A DNA stretch of 64,000 nt, from NCBI RefSeq assembly GCF_003313335.1, contig NZ_QMHP01000003.1, positions 1 to 64,000 of the forward strand, read 5' to 3'. The notes under the pieces are model-generated. The model worked only from the letters and a program-made list of their open reading frames with translations. It was not told where the DNA came from and searched no databases. Source of the DNA: Pedobacter zeaxanthinifaciens (GTDB lineage: Bacteria > Bacteroidota > Bacteroidia > Sphingobacteriales > Sphingobacteriaceae). How positions within the stretch are numbered: position 1 is the first letter of the stretch; each line of letters opens with the position of its first letter. Below are positions 7,846-17,860 of the stretch, in pieces. The position numbers and the translations under genes are program-made.

Positions 7846-7917
7846 AGCGGGATAGCAGTGGAAAGCCCGCAGGCAAGGGCCTGATTAGGGAGCGGACTTG
7901 AAACGAATAGCCCGGCT
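7846..7917 (+). repeat. Structured intergenic element, copy B
   Basis: Same family as 709-778. The outer stem is CGGG (7848-7851) with CCCG (7911-7914), the reverse of copy A's CCCG/CGGG, so base pairing is kept while the sequence is swapped. The inner stem again pairs AGCCCGC with GCGGACT. A further small hairpin CAGGC-N4-GCCTG fills the apical part. Confidence 0.6.
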
Positions 7918-8003
7918 ACAGCTGCCAAACGGTTGTGCCACTCACTTTCTAATACATAAAAAAGCCGAGCTACAATGTAACCCGGCCCACGGTATATCAA
8001 TTA

Positions 8004-10424
8004 TTAATTACTCGATTTTTTGGTATCGTCGTTACTGATACTGCGTTCACTTTTCTTGATGGAGCTTTCCAGCTTTCCGAATTTCCAATTAAGACCGATA
8101 TTGATTCTACGGAAGAAATTTTCACGGATACGCTCCTGTGTAAAATCAGGTCCTTCGGTAATGTTTCTGTAAGCCCTAAATTTTTGGAATGGATTGGCCA
8201 CCATTGCGGAAAGGGTCAATTTATCTTTAATGAGATCCTTACTACCACTAAATCCTATAAAATAATAGTCGTTAGATTTGCCTTGAAGCATGATATTTGG
8301 CGCACTATAGCTTAAAGACAAGCTGGCTTTCCAAGTGTTTTCAAACTTATAGCTAGTGTTTAAGCTGCTATAACCCGTAACTCCGCTATTTTCTTCGGAC
8401 ACACCATTTACCATACCGTCAATCCATATCATGTTTAAATTAGCACTAGCATTAAGATTCCATTTTGAAGTAATAGGATAATTAAAGTTAGCATTTAAGC
8501 CCAAAAGCCTGTCCTTTCCAATATTTAAAGAGGTGATACGCGTTAAATTTTCAGCTGCTATGTACTGGAAAACTCGCTGCTGCGTGTTGTTTGCAAAATT
8601 ATAGCTGAGGCTTAGGTTGAGTGAACCTTTTTTGAAATTACTGTAAGTTACTTCGAAATTATTACTTAGTACCGCCTCCAAATCAGGATTACCAACATAT
8701 TCGAAATTTGGCCTTGACCTATCCACAAATGGATTAAGATCCCAAATACCTGGGCGTTGAATGCGCTGGGTGAAACCTAAACTAACACTTTGACTGTTCT
8801 TTAATGTACGGTTAAAAGACACCGCAGGGATTAAGTTAAAATATTTGGTTTTAACCTCGGTATTGGTACTCTCAAATAAACCTGTAACATAAGTTCCTTC
8901 CAAACGAGCGCCTGCTTTAAAAGTCCAGTCCTTTAGTTTGAGCACATAAGTATTATAAACGCTGTAGATATTTTGATCGTTACTGTAAATGTTGCTTTGG
9001 CTCGGATCAAGTACGTAATTATTTGTGGCGCTATTGAACACCGAAGACTGGAAGTTAGCTTGCCCTGTTCTTAAAATTGCCTTCACTCCTGCTTCAACGG
9101 TAATTATTTTGAAAGGATTTACATAATCAACTTGTGCAGTTTGCTCTTTTGATTTGCTGTTGTTATCCTGTATGTAATTATTTATAGAAAAGCTTGGTTG
9201 AGCCGAAGAAAAACGGATATCGTTAAATTGAGGCTCTTTATTATCAAAAAATTTGTAAGAGAAAGTCAACAAGTGCTCTTTTTTATCCTTAAAACCTTTC
9301 TGATAATTCAACGTATAATCGGTTCCCTGCCACTTGTAACGTGTACGCGAAGCCATGTTGTAAGCCGTTGCCGTAGCACCATCTTTGATATCAAAGCTTT
9401 GGTTGAGGTTCTGATCATTGTATCCTCCATAAGGATTGATTTCGGCAGTAATTAAGTTGAGCGAATCAATTTCATAGCTCAGCTCGCCGCCGCCCCAAGC
9501 CCAAACGTTATCGATACTTTGTAGTCCTTCAGAGTATAGCGTAGATTTAACGCCATTGGTTTGCGCAATTCGGGTATCGATATTTCTAATACCGTTTACC
9601 CTCCAAACCCCAGTACCAGCATATAAATTGGCACCAAAATTACCTTGTTTAATGGTTAAATTTGCATTTCCGCTAGGTCCACCTGGTATTTGGTAGCGTG
9701 TGTTGATGTTACCATTGTATCCGTTATCTACTTTCCTGGAAGTAACAATATTGATGATACCTGATAAACCTTCACTTTCATATTTAGAGGGAGGCGTTGT
9801 AATTACTTCTATTTTTTGCACGCCATTAGCAGGCATGTTGCGTAAAAACTCTTTCGGGTCGCGAGTTAAAATACCCGAAGGTTTGCCGTTAATTAAAATC
9901 CTGTAGTTGCCCGTTCCTTTCAATTTCAAGTTATCATCAGCATCCACAGACAGTAAGGGCACTTTACGCATCATATCTAAAACTGTAAGCACCTTGCTTT
10001 CAGGATCTGCCTGGGTATCGTATACAATTCGATCTGGCTCTTGCTTGATGATTGGTTTGCTGCCCACAATGGCAACCTCATTCAAGTCATTGCCTTGGGT
10101 TTTCATTTGGATTTTTCCCAAATCAATATCGGTATTGAGTTTAACTGGAATTTGCTTCGACTTGTAACCTAAAGAGCCAATAATCACCGTGTATTGTCCG
10201 GCGTTTACTGCAGCAAAAGAAAATTTTCCTTGCTCATCGGAAATGACGCTTTTAATTACTGTTGAATCTTTTTTTAGAGCGATGGTAAAATATTCGCCTG
10301 GTTTTTGAGTTAGGCTATCTACCACTATACCTTTTAATTGGTGCGTTTTTTCTTGTGCTTGTAGGTTGGTTAACTTAATGCTAAGAAGTATCAGTAAACA
10401 AGAAAAAAGGAAAATTTTGTTCAT
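8004..10424 (-). CDS. Outer-membrane beta-barrel receptor (TonB-dependent type)
   Basis: An 806-residue outer-membrane protein. A signal peptide (to about residue 23) is followed by a carboxypeptidase-regulatory-like beta-sandwich (about 28-105, with GIVVDSLTQKPGEYFTIAL and DEQGKFSFAAVNAGQYTV). Next is a plug domain (about 110-230, with VLDMMRKVPLL, ILINGKPSG and IEVITTPPSKYESEGLSGIINIVT), and the rest is barrel strands. The layout matches the large 'outer membrane beta-barrel family protein' group (OMP_b-brl_3 type). It lacks an obvious SusD partner, so the substrate cannot be predicted. It is convergent with the M56 gene and alone in its transcript. Confidence 0.87.
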   Translation of the reverse strand: MNKIFLFSCLLILLSIKLTNLQAQEKTHQLKGIVVDSLTQKPGEYFTIALKKDSTVIKSVISDEQGKFSFAAVNAGQYTVIIGSLGYKSKQIPVKLNTDIDLGKIQMKTQGNDLNEVAIVGSKPIIKQEPDRIVYDTQADPESKVLTVLDMMRKVPLLSVDADDNLKLKGTGNYRILINGKPSGILTRDPKEFLRNMPANGVQKIEVITTPPSKYESEGLSGIINIVTSRKVDNGYNGNINTRYQIPGGPSGNANLTIKQGNFGANLYAGTGVWRVNGIRNIDTRIAQTNGVKSTLYSEGLQSIDNVWAWGGGELSYEIDSLNLITAEINPYGGYNDQNLNQSFDIKDGATATAYNMASRTRYKWQGTDYTLNYQKGFKDKKEHLLTFSYKFFDNKEPQFNDIRFSSAQPSFSINNYIQDNNSKSKEQTAQVDYVNPFKIITVEAGVKAILRTGQANFQSSVFNSATNNYVLDPSQSNIYSNDQNIYSVYNTYVLKLKDWTFKAGARLEGTYVTGLFESTNTEVKTKYFNLIPAVSFNRTLKNSQSVSLGFTQRIQRPGIWDLNPFVDRSRPNFEYVGNPDLEAVLSNNFEVTYSNFKKGSLNLSLSYNFANNTQQRVFQYIAAENLTRITSLNIGKDRLLGLNANFNYPITSKWNLNASANLNMIWIDGMVNGVSEENSGVTGYSSLNTSYKFENTWKASLSLSYSAPNIMLQGKSNDYYFIGFSGSKDLIKDKLTLSAMVANPFQKFRAYRNITEGPDFTQERIRENFFRRINIGLNWKFGKLESSIKKSERSISNDDTKKSSN

Positions 10425-10605
10425 TTTTAAATAGTAGGTTTATTGAGCAATGCTTACTTACATCACTACTCAACAGACGCAGGGTTTATAGAAACGTTGC
10501 ACCAAATGCCATATAAAAACATAAAACCTTAAAAATGAAAACTATAATTTATGTTGATGGCTTTAGTTTTTTTAAGCTCTGCGTTTTGTTAATTTAGCAG
10601 AAGAT

Positions 10606-12258
10606 ATGCTACAAAAACTTTCGATACGGAACTATGCCTTAATTGATACGCTAGAAATAGACTTTAATAAGGGGCTAAATATCATTACAGGTGAAACTGG
10701 CGCTGGAAAATCAATTATTTTAGGTGCACTATCTTTGATTTTAGGCCAACGTGCCGAAAGTAGATACTTTTTTAATCAAGATAAAAAGTGTGTAATTGAA
10801 GGCAGTTTTTCCTTAGCAGATGACACATTAAAATCGTTATTTGATGAGCGTGACTTGGATTTTCAACAAGAAACGTTGTTGCGTCGAGAAATATCAATAG
10901 ATGGAAAATCAAGGGCTTTTGTAAATGATACACCCGTTAATTTGAGTACACTGAAGTTAATTGGAGAGCAGTTGATTGCCATCCACTCGCAACACGCAAC
11001 GCAAGAAATTAGCAGTGCAGATTTTCAGTTGTTGATTTTGGATGCATTGGCAGACCATCCATCTTTATTAAAAAATTACAAGCAGGGATATAAACAGCTC
11101 AAAACGGCAGAGCAAACATTAAAAGAGTTACAGCGCCAAACTAGCGAAGCAAAAAACAAGCAGGATTATGAGCAGTTTTTGTTTAATGAACTAGAGCAGG
11201 CTGCATTAAAAGAAGGGGAACAGGAACAACTGGAACAGGAACTGGAAAAGTTAACCCATGCTGAATCTATTAAACGTGCCTTGTTAGCCAGTTCCAATCT
11301 GCTTAACGACAGCGAAACCGCAGCAACCATTTTATTGAAGGAAGCTGGTACGCAGTTAAATGGAATTGAAAAATTTGATGCCGAAATTGCTAATTTAAAC
11401 GGTAGAGTTAAATCGGCCTTAATTGAACTAAAGGATATTGCGAGTGAAATTGCAACTATTGAAGCCAATACGGATTACAATCCGCAGCGTTTAGAGGTGA
11501 TACAGGAACGATTGGATTTATTTTACGGACTTCAACAAAAGCACAGGGTAAATACCAATGCCGAATTGTTGGCTATACAAGAGCAACTTTCTACCAATTT
11601 AAATGCCTTGTTAAATAGTGATGAGCAGCTTGAAAAGCTGAAAATGGAAATTGAGCAACTTCAACAACGTTTATATTCGGAGGCCGAGCAATTACATAAC
11701 AACAGAAAAAAAGCCATTGCCGTTGCGGAAAAGGAAATAGATAGTGCTTTGATTAAAATGAGTATGCCCAATGCACACATCAATTTTCAATTGGTACAGC
11801 TATCACAGTTAAATGCTAATGGATTTGATGAAGTGCAGCTTCTATTTACTGCCAACGCCGGACAGCAAGCTGCACCAGTTGGAAAAGTAGCATCAGGCGG
11901 TGAGCTTTCGAGGTTAATGTTGGCGGTAAAAGCTTTGCTTGCTAAACATACTTCGTTACCTACGTTAATTTTTGATGAAATTGATACCGGAATTTCTGGA
12001 GAAACTGCGCTACGTGTTGGCGAAGTAATTGATGATTTGGCGAAAGACATGCAGGTGATGGCCATTACGCATTTACCTCAAATTGCAGCCAAAGGACAGT
12101 CGCACTACTTCGTTTACAAAAATGAACTAGCTGATAAAACTACCACCGGTATTAAAAAATTAGCGGAAGAAGAACGTGTAAGTGCGATAGCGGAGATGTT
12201 AAGTGGAAAAAACCCGGGAGCATCTGCATTGCAAAATGCTAGGGATTTGTTAAAGTAG
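10606..12258 (+). CDS. recN: DNA repair protein RecN
   Basis: SMC-like ATPase of recombinational repair of double-strand breaks. The 550 residues show the N-terminal MLQKLSIRNYALIDTLEIDF start, Walker A GETGAGKS, a long coiled-coil middle rich in Glu/Gln/Leu, the ABC signature SGGELSRLMLAVKALLA, Walker B TLIFDEIDTGISG and the C-terminal THLPQIAAKGQSHYFV. In related genomes recN tends to follow the coaBC-DUF4835 genes; here about 6 kb (blaI-M56, repeats and a receptor gene) separate them. Confidence 0.96.
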   Translation: MLQKLSIRNYALIDTLEIDFNKGLNIITGETGAGKSIILGALSLILGQRAESRYFFNQDKKCVIEGSFSLADDTLKSLFDERDLDFQQETLLRREISIDGKSRAFVNDTPVNLSTLKLIGEQLIAIHSQHATQEISSADFQLLILDALADHPSLLKNYKQGYKQLKTAEQTLKELQRQTSEAKNKQDYEQFLFNELEQAALKEGEQEQLEQELEKLTHAESIKRALLASSNLLNDSETAATILLKEAGTQLNGIEKFDAEIANLNGRVKSALIELKDIASEIATIEANTDYNPQRLEVIQERLDLFYGLQQKHRVNTNAELLAIQEQLSTNLNALLNSDEQLEKLKMEIEQLQQRLYSEAEQLHNNRKKAIAVAEKEIDSALIKMSMPNAHINFQLVQLSQLNANGFDEVQLLFTANAGQQAAPVGKVASGGELSRLMLAVKALLAKHTSLPTLIFDEIDTGISGETALRVGEVIDDLAKDMQVMAITHLPQIAAKGQSHYFVYKNELADKTTTGIKKLAEEERVSAIAEMLSGKNPGASALQNARDLLK

Positions 12259-12292
12259 TATGGAAATTCGATTTTTTTGACATCTATTCTTT

Positions 12293-13036
12293 ATGAAAAG
12301 AATTTTACTTATTTGCATTCTATATTTATTATCAACAACTGTTTCAGCTCAAAAAGATAGTATCGAAGTTATCGTTGACACATTAACTTTCAATGGTATT
12401 GTTGTAGACGAATCTGAAAATCCTTTAAAAAATCTGAGGGTGAAAACTCTTTATTCAAAAAAGGAAACGGTTACCGATGATGGTGGAAATTTTATTTTTC
12501 GCTCCCTTAACGCTAATGAAAGAATAATGATAACCGTGGGTGATAGAATCTTGTGGGAAAATGTCAAAGGTAGTCGATTCATAAAATTTAAGGTTAAAGC
12601 ACCCACAGATTTCAACTTAAACATGCAATCATATGGCTTTCGCGAATACGAAATAAACGCTAAAAGAGCTTTTCCTAAAACTAGAAAGATTATAGAAAAC
12701 GATTCCGTGGTATATCCTTTTGATTTTGAGGGACATTTTAATCAGCCATCATATGCCGGCGGGTTGGAAAAATTTTATAAATATCTAATTCAAAATATAA
12801 TATATCCAGAAAAGGCAATCAAGAATAATGTTGAAGGTTTAGTAAAAATTTCATTCGTGATAAAAAAAAATGGAGGATTTGGTGACATTGAAATCATAAG
12901 AGATATTGGGTTCGGCTGTGCCGAAGAAGTAATTAGAGTTTTGAAAATGACGGAAAAAAAATGGAACCCTGCAAATGATATGACTTCAATTGATCAAAGG
13001 ATTATTTTCGAAATCCCTTTTAAACTTAAAGACTAA
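12293..13036 (+). CDS. Exported TonB C-terminal domain protein with regulatory-like N-domain
   Basis: A 247-residue secreted protein. A signal peptide ends near SAQ (about residue 20). A carboxypeptidase-regulatory-like domain (about 30-85: FNGIVVDESENPLKNLRV, TDDGGNFIF) precedes a TonB C-terminal domain (about 155-245). That domain shows the pattern of a glycine-rich YAGGLEKFYKYL turn, IIYPEKAIKNNVEGLVKISF, and GFGCAEEVIRVLK near the end. There is no N-terminal membrane anchor plus Pro-rich linker as in classical TonB, so it may be a periplasmic TonB-like adaptor. It starts 34 bases after recN. Confidence 0.8.
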   Translation: MKRILLICILYLLSTTVSAQKDSIEVIVDTLTFNGIVVDESENPLKNLRVKTLYSKKETVTDDGGNFIFRSLNANERIMITVGDRILWENVKGSRFIKFKVKAPTDFNLNMQSYGFREYEINAKRAFPKTRKIIENDSVVYPFDFEGHFNQPSYAGGLEKFYKYLIQNIIYPEKAIKNNVEGLVKISFVIKKNGGFGDIEIIRDIGFGCAEEVIRVLKMTEKKWNPANDMTSIDQRIIFEIPFKLKD

Positions 13037-13097
13037 TAGCCTACGAAATTTTCGTAAATAATTCTTCTATAAACTAAAATATTAGTTACCTTAGGGA

Positions 13098-14327
13098 ATG
13101 AGTTTAAAATCAAGATTACTTATTTCACTGCTGCTAACGACAATAAAACTTTCCTTTGGTCAGGCAACTTTTTCTATCAATGGTACTGTACGTGATGATA
13201 AAGAAACCATACCCGGAGCTGCAATTTACCTTAGTGGCACAAAAATTTCCACGATCAGCAATAATCAGGGTAAATTTAGCATAGCGAATTTACCTGCTGG
13301 GAATTACGATTTATTGATTCAAGTGGTAGGCTACCTTCCCTACGCAAAAAGCATTATCATAGCTGGCAAAAGTGTTCAGGTTGATGCCACTCTAAAAGCA
13401 AACACCGTAACCTTAAACGAAGTAGTAATTAAACCAGACCCTAACCGGTTGGCATATCTCAATTTATTTAAGGACTACTTTATTGGTAGAACACCAAATG
13501 CAAAAGAGTGCAAAATTTTAAATAGCGAAGTATTGCTTATCGATTATGACAAAAGAAACAGGTTGCTAACGGTAAGTAGCAATGAGTTTCTGATCATCGA
13601 AAATAAAGCACTCGGTTACCGCATTAAATATCTTTTACAAAACTTCGAATACGATTACAAAACAAACATCGTTTATTTTGCCGGTTTTCCTTACTTCGAA
13701 GAACTGAAAGGCTCAAAATCGAAAATTAACAAATGGAACAAAAAGCGGAACATAGCCTATCTCGGCTCTTCGGGCCACTTCTTCAGGTCTCTTTATGATG
13801 GTACAGCACAAAATGAGGGATTTGCAATTCACAAACTGGCCACTATCGATAATAAAAATAGAAAGCCGGATAGTGTAATAGCCAAAAATATCCGACTACT
13901 ATCCACTGGTAATAAGGCAATTAATGTGATAACTTTTAATAAAGATGATTCTTTAAATTATTGGCTTAAAGAACGTAGCAAGCCAAAATCTATGTCTGTA
14001 TTAAATAGAGCAAACGTATTAGCGGATACTTTGGTAAAAACTTACAATAACGATTTAAAGTACATTAACTTTAGCGACGAGCTTTTTGTGATGTACACTA
14101 AGGAAAAAGAAACGGAAGAATACAGACAGCTGGGCTTTTATGTGAGCAGATCACCCGACATGGGCAATTATCAAACTTCCTTAATTAATTTGCGAGAGCC
14201 GCCTATTTACTTTTACAAAAATGGCAATATTGCTAACCCGAGAAGCTTTTTGTTTAAAGGATTTTGGGCCTACGAAAAAATGGCTGATGCAGTTCCTTTG
14301 GAATTTACACCTTTACCGATAAAATAA
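13098..14327 (+). CDS. Carboxypeptidase-like regulatory domain protein, exported
   Basis: A 409-residue exported protein: signal peptide to about residue 22 (SFGQ), then a regulatory-like beta-sandwich domain (about 26-110, with SINGTVRDDKETIPGAAIYLSG and NNQGKFSIANLPAGNYDLLI), and a 300-residue C-terminal region I cannot assign. The N-domain looks like that of TonB-linked receptors, but the rest is too short and not barrel-like enough for a full receptor. The family occurs widely in Bacteroidota with unknown role. It is followed by a strong bidirectional terminator. Confidence 0.75.
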   Translation: MSLKSRLLISLLLTTIKLSFGQATFSINGTVRDDKETIPGAAIYLSGTKISTISNNQGKFSIANLPAGNYDLLIQVVGYLPYAKSIIIAGKSVQVDATLKANTVTLNEVVIKPDPNRLAYLNLFKDYFIGRTPNAKECKILNSEVLLIDYDKRNRLLTVSSNEFLIIENKALGYRIKYLLQNFEYDYKTNIVYFAGFPYFEELKGSKSKINKWNKKRNIAYLGSSGHFFRSLYDGTAQNEGFAIHKLATIDNKNRKPDSVIAKNIRLLSTGNKAINVITFNKDDSLNYWLKERSKPKSMSVLNRANVLADTLVKTYNNDLKYINFSDELFVMYTKEKETEEYRQLGFYVSRSPDMGNYQTSLINLREPPIYFYKNGNIANPRSFLFKGFWAYEKMADAVPLEFTPLPIK

Positions 14328-14328
14328 A

Positions 14329-14370
14329 AAGCTGAAAAAGAGCGATTATGGGTTCGCTCTTTTTCAGCTT
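14329..14370. terminator. Bidirectional terminator between convergent genes
   Basis: Perfect 17-bp stem: left arm 14329-14345, right arm 14354-14370, 8-base loop. The stem contains A- and T-runs that serve either strand. It lies between the plus-strand gene ending at 14327 and the minus-strand gene ending at 14384. Confidence 0.85.
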
Positions 14371-14383
14371 AACTGGATGCTAT

Positions 14384-15781
14384 TTACAATTTGATTTCTT
14401 CTAGCTTTTTGGTTTTCCTACTTTTCTCTGCCATAAAGCCCATAATGTGACTCTCGATAGAATCATCAATAGTTGAAGTAAGCATTTTAGGGTCCTGATG
14501 CGCTACTGCTTGTACAAAATCCCTAACTAAGAACCAATCACCACCGCCATGGCCTGAATTGGTGTAGCCTTCCACATCTTCGGCTTTAGGCTTAAATTTC
14601 ACCTGTTCACCTGTTTTAAAATCAGTAACTACCAACTCTTCCATGTCGCCAACCATATCGCCCATGGCACCAAAAATACGGGTACGCCTGCCGTGATAAG
14701 CCGTAAATGCTTCCATTGAGAAACTAGCTGTTATACCATCTGCAAACTGAATATTGGTGATGTAATGATCAGGTTGGTCATTATCCATGCGGTAAACGCA
14801 GCGACCATAATCAGAGGTTTTCAATTTCTCCAGCACATATTTTTGCTTATCTGCTTTATCTTTTAACTCCGTTGGAATATCCAATACACTTACCCTCGAC
14901 AGTTTATCGTGATAGGCTTTAATTGCCGAATAAGGGCATTCACGCTCCACTTTACAACCATCGGTGCATCTTGCGGTGCTTCCTTGTGGCGCATTTTCCT
15001 GCTTAAACCAGGTCAAATCGCCCATGGCTACAATTTCTTTACTCGGTTTATTCAACACCCATTTTATAATGTCCAAATCATGGCATGATTTAGCCAACAA
15101 AATTGGCGTAGTTTTTTTGGAATTATGCCAGTTGCCACGCACATAAGAATGTGCCATATGTGTGTGCTCAATTGGTTCCAAATGTTGTACGCTAAGCACC
15201 CTACCCACTGCTCCTTTAGCAATCAATTCCTTCATTTTTACAAAGTAAGGTGCATAACGCAACACGTGACAAACCGCCACTATACGACCTTTCTTTTTTG
15301 CCAAAGCTAAAATATCCCTACATTCCTTTTCGGTTGGAGCGATAGGTTTTTCCAATAAAATATCATAGCCCATCTCCAAAGCTTTCATACATGGAGCGTA
15401 GTGCAAATCATCTGGTGTTGATATGATTATCGCATCAGCAAATTTTGGACGCTTAAAAACATCTTCCCAAGTATTAAACCTATTTTCTTGCGCTATGCCG
15501 TGAATTTTTGCATACTTATCGTTTCTGAATGTATTTGGCTCTGCTACACCAATAATTTTTAAATCATTTGGAAATTTAGCTGCGTACCCACCGTAAACAT
15601 TTCCTCTATTACCGGCTCCCAAGGTAATTGCAGTTACCGTTTTAGCTAAAGGTTTATGGTTCGGATTGGCAGGTAATTCGTATGAATAAGTGTTATCGGC
15701 AATTTTCCCTAGCGTTTCGGTGCTAATAATAGCTCCGCCTAAACTAAGGCTCAGGGTTTTGATCAGGCTTCTACGATTCAT
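14384..15781 (-). CDS. Gfo/Idh/MocA family oxidoreductase, probably exported
   Basis: NAD(P)-dependent sugar-type oxidoreductase of 465 residues. The start MNRRSLIKTLSLSLGGA has a twin-arginine pair before a hydrophobic stretch, like Tat-exported members. The Rossmann fold has GAGNRGNVYGG (about 54-64). The family EKP motif is seen in ILLEKPIAPTEKEC, and a His-rich substrate region follows (EPIEHTHMAHSYVRGNWHN). A CTDGCKVERECPYS cysteine cluster, common in this subfamily, lies after it. The gene starts 20 bp after an EEP-phosphatase gene and is probably its operon partner. The substrate is unknown; GH109-like glycosidase activity is possible but not shown. Confidence 0.85.
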   Translation of the reverse strand: MNRRSLIKTLSLSLGGAIISTETLGKIADNTYSYELPANPNHKPLAKTVTAITLGAGNRGNVYGGYAAKFPNDLKIIGVAEPNTFRNDKYAKIHGIAQENRFNTWEDVFKRPKFADAIIISTPDDLHYAPCMKALEMGYDILLEKPIAPTEKECRDILALAKKKGRIVAVCHVLRYAPYFVKMKELIAKGAVGRVLSVQHLEPIEHTHMAHSYVRGNWHNSKKTTPILLAKSCHDLDIIKWVLNKPSKEIVAMGDLTWFKQENAPQGSTARCTDGCKVERECPYSAIKAYHDKLSRVSVLDIPTELKDKADKQKYVLEKLKTSDYGRCVYRMDNDQPDHYITNIQFADGITASFSMEAFTAYHGRRTRIFGAMGDMVGDMEELVVTDFKTGEQVKFKPKAEDVEGYTNSGHGGGDWFLVRDFVQAVAHQDPKMLTSTIDDSIESHIMGFMAEKSRKTKKLEEIKL

Positions 15782-15801
15782 GTTGTTTTGTTATATTTTG
15801 A

Positions 15802-16632
15802 TTATGGTTTCAAGTTAAAGGTAGCCATCAATGGTCTGTGGTCTGAAGCATAGCTTTCTGCAATTACTTGATGCTTCACTAACGGCCAACCCCAATTTTT
15901 AACGGCGATATAGTCTATGGTTCTATTGGGATTGGTTTCGGGAATAGTACCTTCGCAATTTGCAAGGCAAGTGCGTTTAAATTGGGTGTCGAGTAAATTG
16001 ATGGCCGCAGTACCAGCAACGCTATTCAAATCGCCACATAAAATTACAGGTAGTGTTTCTTTTTCAAAAGTTTTGAGTATTTCCTGCATCTGCACCTCTC
16101 TATTTGCTGGATTACCCGTGGCATCTAAGTGAGTATTGGCAAAAATGAACGGCATTTTGTTAACACTTATTTTCACGAAGGCGAGGATTCTCTCTTCGGC
16201 GGTATTTTTTTGCGGTAAAGGAATGTAAGTGGGTTGCTCAAAAGGATATTTACTTAAAATGGCAATACCATAGTCGCCACCATCGTAGTTGATTGCTTTA
16301 AAAAAATGGTAATATTTCAATCCCGCTTTTTCTGCAATCAATTGAATTTGACTAGCGTTGCCACTGCGTTTGGTAAATTGATCCACCTCTTGTAAAGCTA
16401 CAATATCGGCTTTACTCTCAACTATCACTCTTGCTATAGCATCAATATCAATTACATTTTTTTTTGAAGGAGGATTAGCATGATGGATGTTATAAGAGAG
16501 TACTTTTAGAAGAGCTTCGTTTTTTGACATTCCAACTTTTTTTGAAGTACCGCAACCCGATGCCACAATTAAAAACAATAATCCTCCAAATAGGCAAAGC
16601 CTTAATTTCATTTTATTTCGAAAACGCTTCAT
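15802..16632 (-). CDS. Endonuclease/exonuclease/phosphatase (EEP) family lipoprotein
   Basis: Exported metal-dependent phosphodiesterase or phosphatase of 276 residues. A lipoprotein signal ends in VASGC. The EEP motifs appear in order: SYNIHHANPP (Asn), ALQEVD (catalytic Glu), FANTHLD, LCGDLNS (GDLN) and SDHRPLMATF (catalytic His). The set is complete, so the enzyme should be active. The substrate may be a sugar phosphate, lipid or nucleic acid. The next gene, 20 bp downstream on the same strand, is a Gfo/Idh/MocA oxidoreductase. A shorter start at the eighth codon (MKLRLCLFGG) is possible. Confidence 0.83.
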   Translation of the reverse strand: MKRFRNKMKLRLCLFGGLLFLIVASGCGTSKKVGMSKNEALLKVLSYNIHHANPPSKKNVIDIDAIARVIVESKADIVALQEVDQFTKRSGNASQIQLIAEKAGLKYYHFFKAINYDGGDYGIAILSKYPFEQPTYIPLPQKNTAEERILAFVKISVNKMPFIFANTHLDATGNPANREVQMQEILKTFEKETLPVILCGDLNSVAGTAAINLLDTQFKRTCLANCEGTIPETNPNRTIDYIAVKNWGWPLVKHQVIAESYASDHRPLMATFNLKP

Positions 16633-16757
16633 TATGTTTCTAATTGTTAAGCAATTTAAAAATTTTTAATTAATTGAAGAATACATTTTAAAAATTAAAA
16701 CAATAAAAAAATCAAATAACTCTTAAAAAATGCTAATATTTTTAGTAATTTCACCTT

Positions 16758-17828
16758 ATGGATTTGGATAAAAAGCAGCAAGAGTATTTGGACGGACGCG
16801 GCGCACAAGTGAACACCATCAATAAATTCCTAAAAAACAGTCTTAGCAAAGAACATGTTGAAGCAATTGATGATTGGGAAATTAGCAAAGAAAAAACCGC
16901 TTACATTATTGGCAGTTCTAAAAGCATTGTTAATAAAGTTGAAAGCCCAGATGTAGGTATGATGTATTCTTTAAACCCCTACCAAGGTTGCGAACATGGA
17001 TGTATTTACTGCTATGCCCGCAACAGTCATGAATATTGGGGCTTTAGTGCTGGTTTAGATTTTGAACAGAAAATTATTGTTAAACAGGATGCACCGGCTT
17101 TATTTAAAAAATTTATTGAGAAAAAAGGATGGGAAGCTTATCCCATTAGTCTTTCAGGAAATACAGACTGTTATCAACCTTGTGAGCGAAAATTCAAGCT
17201 TACCCGGCAGGTACTTCAAATAGCATTGGAGTACAAACAGCCAATTTCGCTGATTACAAAAAATTCGCTGATTTTGCGTGACCTTGATATTCTGCAAGAA
17301 ATGGCCAAGCACAATTTGGTTTGCGCTTTTGTTTCTATTACAAGTTTAGACGAGCAGTTACGCCAAAAACTTGAACCAAGAACAACTACCGCCAAACAAC
17401 GATTGAAAGTGATTGAGCAACTGAGCAATGTTGGTGTGCAAATGGGTGTAATGGCAGCGCCGATGATTCCAGGTTTGAATAACCACGAAATCCCAAATAT
17501 TTTAAAAGCAAGTGCCAACGCTGGAGCTATTGCCGCAGGTTACACTGTGGTAAGATTAAATGGCGTAATTAATCAAATATTTGAAGATTGGTTGAAAAAG
17601 AACTTTCCAGATAGGTTTGATAAGGTTTGGCATCAAATACAGGATTGCCATGATGGGAATGTAAACGACAGCAGGTTTGGTACAAGAATGCGAGGCGAGG
17701 GGAATTTTGCGCAGTTGATGAACCATACGTTTAAGTTGCATTGCAAACTGAATGGGCTAAACCTCAAACCAATGGAATTAAACCGATCCGCATTTAAAAT
17801 TCCGCAAGCACAAATAAGCTTGTTTTAG
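16758..17828 (+). CDS. PA0069-type radical SAM protein
   Basis: A 356-residue radical SAM enzyme of unknown substrate. The cluster motif is C78-x3-C82-x2-C85 within NPYQGCEHGCIYCYAR. Upstream is the subfamily marker DGRGAQVNTINKF (about 12-24). After the TIM-barrel core comes LEPRTTTAKQRL and a C-terminal RFGTRMRGEG segment. The family is related to spore photoproduct lyase-like proteins but lacks evidence for that reaction in non-sporulating bacteria. It stands alone as a transcript. Confidence 0.87.
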   Translation: MDLDKKQQEYLDGRGAQVNTINKFLKNSLSKEHVEAIDDWEISKEKTAYIIGSSKSIVNKVESPDVGMMYSLNPYQGCEHGCIYCYARNSHEYWGFSAGLDFEQKIIVKQDAPALFKKFIEKKGWEAYPISLSGNTDCYQPCERKFKLTRQVLQIALEYKQPISLITKNSLILRDLDILQEMAKHNLVCAFVSITSLDEQLRQKLEPRTTTAKQRLKVIEQLSNVGVQMGVMAAPMIPGLNNHEIPNILKASANAGAIAAGYTVVRLNGVINQIFEDWLKKNFPDRFDKVWHQIQDCHDGNVNDSRFGTRMRGEGNFAQLMNHTFKLHCKLNGLNLKPMELNRSAFKIPQAQISLF

Positions 17829-17860
17829 GTTCATACGCTGCAGAAAAAGTGGGCGTTAAA

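Noticed and set aside
14940..15010. Iron-sulfur ferredoxin-like Cys cluster in the Gfo/Idh/MocA protein as a novelty
   Set aside because: The CTDGCKVERECPYS type of cluster is, to my knowledge, frequent in this subfamily.
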